Shown here one piece after another: positions 1-7,000 of a DNA stretch of 26,436 nt. The stretch comes from Salisapilia sapeloensis (Eukaryota > Oomycota > Peronosporomycetes > Peronosporales > Salisapiliaceae). The notes beneath the pieces are model-generated. The model was given only the letters and a program-made list of their open reading frames with translations. It was not told the origin of the DNA and searched no databases. The translations under genes were made by a program, and so were the position numbers. The DNA lies in the NCBI GenBank assembly GCA_023334545.1, contig JAADVB010000242.1, positions 1-26,436 on the forward strand. The letters run 5' to 3'. Position 1 is the first letter of the stretch. Each line of letters opens with the position of its first letter.

Positions 1-193
1 AGTTACGATGCACATCAAGATGAGTGGAGACTGGACGAATCGTCTTGGTAACCTTGTGGACGATAACGATTCGCTCACTCCGTTCAAGATGCTGGTGGAT
101 GGACCGTACGGAAGTCCGATGACGGATTGGAACAACCGCGATAGCTATACCCATGCGTTTGCTATCCATGCCTTGACGAGGTTATCTACCTAG
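1..193 (+). CDS. NADPH oxidase / ferric reductase-like protein, 3' end only, apparently truncated
   Basis: This is the end of a gene that begins before the window. The frame is open from base 2 to a TAG at 191-193. The sequence runs from a HIKMSGDWTNRL segment to a VDGPYGSP motif, which matches the FAD-binding domain of the NOX/ferric reductase family, membrane enzymes that pass electrons from NADPH through FAD and haem to oxygen or iron. In this family an NADPH-binding domain of roughly 150-200 residues should follow, starting near a G-x-G-x-G-x-TPF motif. Here the protein ends about 27 residues after the GPYG motif with no such domain. I see no intron that restores it before the next gene, which ends at 257 on the other strand. 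It may be a decayed or frameshifted copy, or the NADPH domain may have been lost. The family call rests on about 40 residues. Confidence 0.55.
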   Translation, partial: VTMHIKMSGDWTNRLGNLVDDNDSLTPFKMLVDGPYGSPMTDWNNRDSYTHAFAIHALTRLST

Positions 194-256
194 TGAATAC
201 TGTTGCGAAGTGGGCAACACAAATGATGAAATTGAAATAGAACGTTACGCTTTTAT

Positions 257-2170
257 TTAGTTGTGACGTCGGAGGTTCAAGACTAGGCCGAGGAAACCAG
301 CGACACGGAAACCAATGTTCAGCGCGAGTAGGAGCAGACAGTTCTCTAAGACCGTTCGGGCTGTCATACTGTAGTTCTCTAGAACCTGTTCACCTGTCGT
401 GGCAATGCAGTTCTCGCCCGAAGCACACGGAATGGAGTCCACCTTTTCCCAGTAGATATTCATCATCGCTTCGAACCCATACTTGATCGGCGACAGGTAC
501 TGGATCCAGATAAAGTAGACTGGTGCATCGTCAGAATTTAAAAACAGTCCGCCAAAGATGAGAAAAGGGAGGATGATCATGATGCCGACGACCGGCACAA
601 TCTCAACGCGTCGCACGAGGCAACCGACCATAAGTCCAAGTGCAGCAGCAGTACTGTTGATAAGCATTGTAATAAGCAAGAGGCAGAAGTACACCGATGC
701 ACCATGTCCAATGCCGATCAAAAAGTAGAGAGGAGTAAAGTAGACGATCGGGACAAGCAGCTGCATCGGCATCTCACTCAAGTTCTTCGCCACATACCAC
801 GCTGCTAATCGATAGAGTCCTGACCCGTACTCACGATCGATGATCGGGATCTCCATTGGCACGGTCACAAATGCAGGATTCGCTGTCATAAATGTCTGAT
901 TCACCACGATGAAGAAGAGAGCGCCGGAAAAGTTTTGGATCCCAGTCTGGTCGATTTTCAACTGTAGGTAGATGAGCCCGATAATCAACGCGACGATGAT
1001 GCTTTGGACGAAAACGACCCTGAATGCCATTTGGTCTCGCACGAGACGCACCATATTTCGTTTAGCTAAGACAAGCATTTCAGAGAATGGATTGAGCCGG
1101 GTGTCTTTACAGTCATCTTCATTGGCAGTCTTGTCAAGCGCATGAGAGGATGTTGCACTATCCTTCACACGCAAAGTCTCTCCGTTCCGCCACGACGACT
1201 TTAGCTTTTCCAGTCGCTCCATACCGCCCTTGTCCGTATCCTTGTCGACGACAGCAAGCTGCCGCATAAAGTAGTCCGAAGGGTTCGTGTAAGATGGACA
1301 TTCATAGCCGATGGACGCAAAGTAGGGCACGGCCTTGCTTGCTTTCCCGTGGTACACAGTGCTTCCATCCGCTAGCAAGTATAGCTTGTCAAAGAGCGTA
1401 TAAAGCTCTGAGGACGGCTGATGGATCGTTGCAATGACCGTTCGACCACCTCGAGCAATCTGCTGTAACTGCCACACGACCGTCTCCGCCATGAAGCTAT
1501 CTAGGCCAGACGTAGGTTCGTCAACAAAGAGGATAGATGGATTTGTTAAAATCTCTGAAGCGAAGGATAGGCGCTTGCTTTCGCCACCAGAGATACCTCG
1601 AACGCTAGACCCGCCAATGAGCGTTTGACGACACTTGTTCAGTCCTAGCTCTTCCAAGACAGTATCGACACGGTCTGTGTACTCTTTCACCGAGTAGTTG
1701 CGTCCCATACGTAGTCTGGCTTGGAACAGAAGATGCTCTCGCACCGTCAACGTCGGATAGAATAAATCATCCTGTTGGACATATGCACTCGCCCTTTGAA
1801 GTTTCTTAGACCATGGCGCTCCATTCAAAGTAATATTTCCCTGGACATTCTTGTTCTTGCCGGAAATGCAGTCCAAAAGCGAACTTTTGCCAGCTCCAGA
1901 AGGACCCATGAGCACAAGAAGTTCACCAGGTTTTGCATATCCGCTGACCCGATCCAGAATCGTCTTTTGCTCCGTCTTTTTCGTCTGTGCATTCTTTGTA
2001 GTCACTTGGAGCGTCACATCATCCCATTTCAAAAGGAACTGCGGCACATTGTCTTTTGGCCTACTGTTCTTATGCTCAGGACTCTCAACTGGAACGAACG
2101 AGTAGTCTTGATTCGATGGCGATTCCATCATATCGACTGAAATATCTTTGTCTTGGGAATACGACGACAT
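257..2170 (-). CDS. Half-size ABCG (White/PDR-type) ABC transporter
   Basis: A 637-residue protein with one ATP-binding cassette followed by one membrane domain, the reverse order typical of subfamily G. The cassette has Walker A GPSGAGKS (residues 89-96), the signature ISGGESKR near residue 193 and Walker B ILFVDEPTSGLDS near 213. The C-terminal half (about 385-637) carries some six hydrophobic segments and the ABC2-type region. Half transporters work as dimers and export lipids, sterols or xenobiotics; the substrate cannot be read from the sequence. The frame is open to an upstream ATG at 2311 (684 aa). I chose the ATG at 2168-2170 because an initiator-type TCATTTTCC lies between the two, giving a 60-nt leader without upstream ATGs, and because the extra 47 residues do not resemble the family. 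It converges on the truncated oxidase gene, with 63 bp between the stop codons. Confidence 0.94.
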   Translation of the reverse strand: MSSYSQDKDISVDMMESPSNQDYSFVPVESPEHKNSRPKDNVPQFLLKWDDVTLQVTTKNAQTKKTEQKTILDRVSGYAKPGELLVLMGPSGAGKSSLLDCISGKNKNVQGNITLNGAPWSKKLQRASAYVQQDDLFYPTLTVREHLLFQARLRMGRNYSVKEYTDRVDTVLEELGLNKCRQTLIGGSSVRGISGGESKRLSFASEILTNPSILFVDEPTSGLDSFMAETVVWQLQQIARGGRTVIATIHQPSSELYTLFDKLYLLADGSTVYHGKASKAVPYFASIGYECPSYTNPSDYFMRQLAVVDKDTDKGGMERLEKLKSSWRNGETLRVKDSATSSHALDKTANEDDCKDTRLNPFSEMLVLAKRNMVRLVRDQMAFRVVFVQSIIVALIIGLIYLQLKIDQTGIQNFSGALFFIVVNQTFMTANPAFVTVPMEIPIIDREYGSGLYRLAAWYVAKNLSEMPMQLLVPIVYFTPLYFLIGIGHGASVYFCLLLITMLINSTAAALGLMVGCLVRRVEIVPVVGIMIILPFLIFGGLFLNSDDAPVYFIWIQYLSPIKYGFEAMMNIYWEKVDSIPCASGENCIATTGEQVLENYSMTARTVLENCLLLLALNIGFRVAGFLGLVLNLRRHN

Positions 2171-2220
2171 AGTCCGTTTAGCTTCTTGTATCGAAAGTAG
2201 ATGTGAGTCCGAGACGGTCT

Positions 2221-2236
2221 TTAGGAAAATGAAAAG
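2221..2236 (-). promoter_or_regulatory. Oomycete-type initiator core promoter of the ABCG gene
   Basis: On the minus strand the sequence reads CTTTTCATTTTCCTAAAG, matching the oomycete initiator (TCATTYY). The A of TCA at about 2230 would be the transcription start, 60 nt before the ATG at 2170. The same TCATTTTCC core occurs before the tyrosinase gene. A second, weaker match (GTCATTCT, minus strand, 2395-2401) could serve the longer reading frame. Confidence 0.6.
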
Positions 2237-2549
2237 AGCCAACCGGAACTTTATCACCTCTTGGAATGCTTGTAAAGAAGGGCGTAGTTCATGAGAAGTC
2301 GAAACTCCCATCGAATGGACTTCGTTATACTTCTAGCCTCCAAGTGTCCGCTGGCTAATAACAGTGATTACGTTGTCTTCGCACGTGACTAGTTAGAATG
2401 ACTGCATGCGATAGAGCATCCAAAGGATCTCAATTCTCTATTATCGTTTACCTCATCTAGACAAAAGAAGAAGAGGTCTATCGTCATATAAAAAAAGATG
2501 TGGTAGGAAAAGGTGGACTTGATTGATTACTATGTTGACTATATCCTCT
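2237..2549. other. Spacer upstream of the ABCG gene
   Basis: This stretch lies between the ABCG promoter and the 3' end of the GyrI-like gene. It holds the open but probably untranslated extension of the ABCG frame up to 2311 and one alternative initiator-like match at 2395-2401. I see no separate gene here. Confidence 0.5.
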
Positions 2550-3065
2550 CTACGCAATCGGCACTTGGAGCACCGTGACATTCGTTCTTCCCGTCGAATC
2601 AGTCGGATCCATGTACGCATACTCTTCACGCGGCAGACCAATTATTTCGTATTTTTCTTCCACAATATGACGGTGCATGGCCTGATTCGCCTTGAACAGT
2701 CCATCGTAGCTCCCAAGATGCGTTAAGCAGACTGCTTTTACTATCGCTGGCCACTGCTTCACAGTCATTCCTTCCGGCAGATCAGATGGAATAGAAGCTG
2801 TAGAAGTGATAGGCTGGCAGACAGCCACATCAACGTTTGTGGGTTTATATCCCTGGTCGAAATACGTCGCGAACGGTGGAGCAGCAGCGCGTTCAATATT
2901 GTGCTGTGTGTAAAAAGTATACATCTCCTTCCACAGCTGCCCTTGAGCAGGATAATTTTCAATGACACGGCGCAGACTTAGCACACGCATGGCAGGGATC
3001 GCCTTGATCGCAATGTGCGACTCAGTCTGATCATCAGATCCACCTTGAGATACTTGGTCACTCAT
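2550..3065 (-). CDS. GyrI-like / AraC-type effector-binding domain protein
   Basis: A 171-residue, single-exon protein with no signal peptide or membrane segment. It resembles the stand-alone small-molecule-binding domain of the GyrI / AraC-effector-binding (SOUL-like fold) family throughout. The matches are an opening strand with IAIKAIPAMRVLSLR, a PPFATYFDQGYKP segment, then PEGMTV, the conserved HLGSYDGLFKA helix start, and GLPREEYAYMDP near the C-terminus. In bacteria these domains bind drugs or other ligands, and some members are hydrolases that use a Glu in a terminal TE-[ILV]-x-[ILV]-P strand. Here that strand reads TVLQVPIA, so the usual Glu is Val and the catalytic role may be lost. 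The family is mainly bacterial, so acquisition by transfer is possible. The gene shares a 255-bp divergent spacer with the bL28 gene. Confidence 0.75.
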   Translation of the reverse strand: MSDQVSQGGSDDQTESHIAIKAIPAMRVLSLRRVIENYPAQGQLWKEMYTFYTQHNIERAAAPPFATYFDQGYKPTNVDVAVCQPITSTASIPSDLPEGMTVKQWPAIVKAVCLTHLGSYDGLFKANQAMHRHIVEEKYEIIGLPREEYAYMDPTDSTGRTNVTVLQVPIA

Positions 3066-3300
3066 TCCTTACACTCTATAGAAAAAGCTGCACTACAAAG
3101 TCGATACTGTAAAGGATACAACTATCGATTATTTCTTAAAATAGCTAGCTGAAAAGAAGATCTACAGCTCCTGCTTCGTGCAGATATCACTTGCGATCGA
3201 TACACGTACCCAGACTCATCCGACTCTTCAAGATACATTATTCAACTCCTGTTAAATTTAAATTACTTGACTTTTGTATGTCCCACTTCTGTGGTCCTTG

Positions 3301-3314
3301 TCACTTTTTCCAGC
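3301..3314 (+). promoter_or_regulatory. Initiator-like element of the bL28 gene
   Basis: TCACTTTTTCCAGC lies just before the ATG at 3321 and fits a loose oomycete initiator. Transcription from its A (3303) would leave an 18-nt leader. This favours the ATG at 3321 over earlier in-frame starts. The match is looser than those of the ABCG and tyrosinase genes. Confidence 0.4.
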
Positions 3315-3320
3315 ATCAAA

Positions 3321-3719
3321 ATGGCAGCGTTCGGGAGTCAAGTAGTTCGGTCGATGGAAGCGTTCACACGCGCTTCCAAGCCGCAGCACATGTCCGGCCG
3401 TGCTCAGCGTGGTCTCTTTGCCGGCAAGGACAAGAAGTTTGGTAACAACATCTCGTTCTCGCACCGTAAGACTCGACGAGCTTGGAAAGTGAACCACCAG
3501 TGGAAGCGCTTGTACTCGGAAACGTTAGACGAGATGGTCGGTCTGAACGTTACGACCCACACACTTCGTTGCGTGGACAAGGCTGGCGGATTGGATAGCT
3601 ACCTCCTTAGTCTGAAGAATGAATGGGACCTTGGTGTCAAAGGATTGAAAACACGCGATCGCATTGTCGCGGCCATGGAACAGGGAGCAGCAACCAAGCA
3701 AACTGGCGCACAGGCGTAA
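3321..3719 (+). CDS. MRPL28: Mitochondrial large-subunit ribosomal protein bL28m
   Basis: A 132-residue protein of the bL28 family, part of the large subunit of the mitochondrial ribosome. The diagnostic core is GKDKKFGNNISFSHRKTRRAW, the conserved G-x-x-x-x-x-GN-x-[VI]-SHS-x-x-[KR]-T-[KR]-R pattern. A second block around TTHTLRCVDKAGGLDSYLL corresponds to the usual t-kalRtIdK-G-Ld-yl segment. The N-terminal 30 residues are basic and hydroxyl-rich without acidic clusters, consistent with a mitochondrial targeting signal. The frame is open upstream to 3267, but the ATG at 3321 follows an initiator-like element and gives the normal size. No intron is needed. Confidence 0.93.
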   Translation: MAAFGSQVVRSMEAFTRASKPQHMSGRAQRGLFAGKDKKFGNNISFSHRKTRRAWKVNHQWKRLYSETLDEMVGLNVTTHTLRCVDKAGGLDSYLLSLKNEWDLGVKGLKTRDRIVAAMEQGAATKQTGAQA

Positions 3720-4084
3720 TGCTACGGTCTAGATGATAACGTAGAATGAAGGAAATGTACACCTTTGTTCATCGACTTGCACACTTCTTTTTTCACTATT
3801 ATTTCATTAGTTTATATCATTTATTACTAAGCGCTAACATGGAAGCAGAGTGGTGATACTTCATCACTCTGCATGCCTTCATAGCAATCTTTTGGATCAC
3901 TTAATCGCCATGCTTCTACTTAATTACGTGATATAAAGAAGGATAACGCAAGAGGAGGATGAGGCAAATATAAAATAGTATATCGCCTCCGTATCGTGCA
4001 CAAGACATCGTTAGGCCAAAATTCCTTCGTTACGCTTGGTTCGAAAGATATAATCAAAGTAAAATGTGTAAACAACAACTCCCT
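3720..4084. other. Convergent 3' spacer between bL28 and the mucin-like gene
   Basis: A 365-bp AT-rich stretch into which both flanking genes terminate. Its only structured element is the hairpin at 3845-3872, listed separately. I see no coding potential here. Confidence 0.6.
3845..3872. repeat. Perfect-stem hairpin in convergent 3' region
   Basis: GCAGAGTGGTGA (3845-3856) pairs with TCATCACTCTGC (3861-3872) across a 4-base TACT loop. All 12 positions pair, one as G-U on the plus-strand RNA. It sits 126 bp past the bL28 stop and 213 bp past the mucin stop, so either transcript could contain it. It may mark 3' processing or be chance. Confidence 0.6.
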
Positions 4085-7000
4085 CTAGACTGACACTTCA
4101 TGTGTTGAAGGGTGTCCGTCATCTGTGTCTACGTCGCTTATCGATCCCTCGGACCGTTCGTCTTCCTGGATAGACGACGCTCGACTCCAGATGACCGATG
4201 CACCAGTCGACGCGCCAGTTGATCGACCACCAAGCAGCTCATCCGTATTAGCAGTGCCTCGATCCACAGACGGCTGACCAAGGTACGCGGCCGCGATTTC
4301 GCTACCTTCAGATGTCGATGCAGACGGGAAGCGGAAGACCGAGTCACCTCCGGAAGACCGTGCAAAACTGTCATTCGTCGATCGCGGTTGCATCTCGACA
4401 AACGGAGCGGATGAAGAGCTCGAGCGGGGTGCACTAGGTGTCTGGATGTCCAAAAAGTCAGTGCCAGAACTTAGTCCAGACGCGCTCGAGCTAGACGACA
4501 TGCCTTCATAGCCCTTGTTGATAGCATCCTGATCCAGCAACCCCATGCCACCGTATGAAGTACTGTTCACAAAGCTATTTCCCTTGCCTACACCCTGTAC
4601 ACTGTCTCCAGTGAAGTCATCGTCATCACCAGACTCGAGAGACGACTCTGGGTACGACGCATAAGCAGGCATGAACGCCTGAGATCCCGTAAGCAACGAA
4701 TCACTGTATCGGCCGTCAGCATTAACGCGTGGCTGCTGCTGTCCAACGGCAGCGGCTGCGAGGAACTCACTGTCATCTAGTGCAGGATCCTGTGGCGTTG
4801 CTCCTCTGCCTGAAGCCCAGAATCCAGTACCACCAGTGTTCGCTCGGCCACTTCGGAAGAGCGAAGTCACACGGTTACGGTTGAAGTACTCATCAGCAGC
4901 ACGTTGATGTGAACTGTCGCGAGTGACACTCGAGCCTCTCTTCTGTTGCGTATGATGCCGGATGAAGAGCACGGAAGCAAGGACAATGCCGACGACACCA
5001 ACAATGAGCAGCGTGAGACTCCACCCCTGCAGCTTCTTGCTACTTTCAGCAGTTGTGCTACTACGACGAATTCCAGTGGCTGAGCCACTTTTATCACTTC
5101 CATTGCCCTCATAAATGTCTGTGCCGTCATCTGAATCCGTGATCGGTGCCAATGAGTCCAGGTTCTGATTATCTTTCGTACGTTGCGCATCGTCATTCGC
5201 CAGCGTCGAGATGTCCGTCGTGTCATCACTGTCATCCATACCCCATCCAATTTGATCATCCTTATCGTCATCTTTGTCTTTGTCCTTGTCCTTGTCCTTC
5301 TTCCGATGCGGAGGAGCTGTGACAGGGGCAATCGACGGCTCAGGGGCATTATAGTCCGTGCTGTCGTATGTCTCCTTATCGACACTCTCCTTCCCGTCCG
5401 GAGTTTTCGTTGGACGAGGAGCAGCACCATCATCGTTGTCATCCTTGCTGTTGCTAGGCTTTGCAGGAGGAGCAGTCACTGGTGCAATGATACCTCCATC
5501 GTCCTTTGGAGGAGTAGGTAGAGGAGCAGTGGGCGCCGGTGTATCCTTCGCGGTATCATCGTTAGAAGATCCATCGTCAGCGCCGGGTTTCGACGACGCA
5601 GAGCTATCCTTGCCGCCGCTTGGTGTCGGAGAAGACTCGTTCGTGTTACTCGAATCGTCCTCTCTGCTTGGAGCTGGAGGAGGACTAATCACTGGAGGTA
5701 GCATGAAATCAGCGCTTCCATCGTTATTGTCATCGGCAGGAGGCGAAATGTCTGGAACAGGCTCAGCGTCCGCACTGCCACTACCTGGAGCAGGCGTAAT
5801 CGTCGGGACATTGGATGCCTCGCTATCGTCATCTTCAGAAACACTCGTGTCAGGCTTCGGCTCACCGTCCGCACTACCGCTATCCGGAATCGGTCCAATG
5901 GGCGGTAGGTAGCCGCCATCGCTATTGTCACCAGCAGGAGCTGTCGTATCAGGCGTTGGCTCATCGTCACCACTGCCGCTACCGGGGAGCGGGTTCAGAG
6001 TGGGCAGATTGTCCGTATTGCTACCGTCACCGGCAGGAGCCGAAGTATCCGGCGTTGGCTCATCGCCTGCACTGCCGCTACCAGGGATAGGATCAAGAGA
6101 AGGTATGTTTTCTGCATTGCTACTATCATCGGCAGGAGGAGTGATATCAGGTATTGGCTCGCCGTCAGTGCTACCGCTACCTGGCATCGGCTCGACCGTC
6201 GGTAGGTTATCCGCGTTGCTATTATCGCTAGCAGGAGCCGAAGTATCCGGAGAAGGCTCACTATCAGCGCTACCGCTACCTGGAATAGGATCAAGCGATG
6301 GCATGTTATCCGCGTTGCTGCCGTCTCCTGGAGGAGCCGTCGTATCGGATGTTGGCTCATCGCCAGTGCTGCCACTGCCCGGCACCGGTTCGATCGTCGG
6401 TTGGTTATCCACGTTGCTACCGTCGGTGGCAGGAGCTGAAGTTTCCGAGGAAGGCTCGTTACCGGTACTGCCACTGCCTGGAATAGGGTCGAGCGACGGG
6501 ATGTTGTCCGTACTGCCGCTGTCGCCAGGAGGAGCTGTAGTATCCGGAGAAGGCTCATCACTGGCACTTTGGCTACCAGGATTCGGTGCAACTGTCGCAC
6601 TACCTTCCTCATTGCTATTGTCACTGGCTGGAGCGCTGGTATCCTGAGAAGGCTCATTATCAGCGTTATCACTTCCAGGTACCGGTTCGATCGTCGGTAG
6701 GTTCTCCGCGTTGCTGCTGTCACTAGCAGGAGACGTAGTCACAGGAGTCGTTTCGTCATCACCATTGCCATCGTCTGGAATCGGTGCAGGCGTCTGTGCG
6801 CTATCGCCGTCGCCATTGTCACCAGAAGGAGCATTCGAATTGGGTGTAGTTTCATCAGCAGCGCTACCACTACCCGAATTCGGTCCAAGTGTCGGCATGA
6901 TAGTCACTTCGCCGTTGTCACCGGAAGACGACGAAGGCTCATTGCCGCCATTGCTACTACCAGGATTTGGCGAAACCGTCACATCATCATTCCCCCCACT

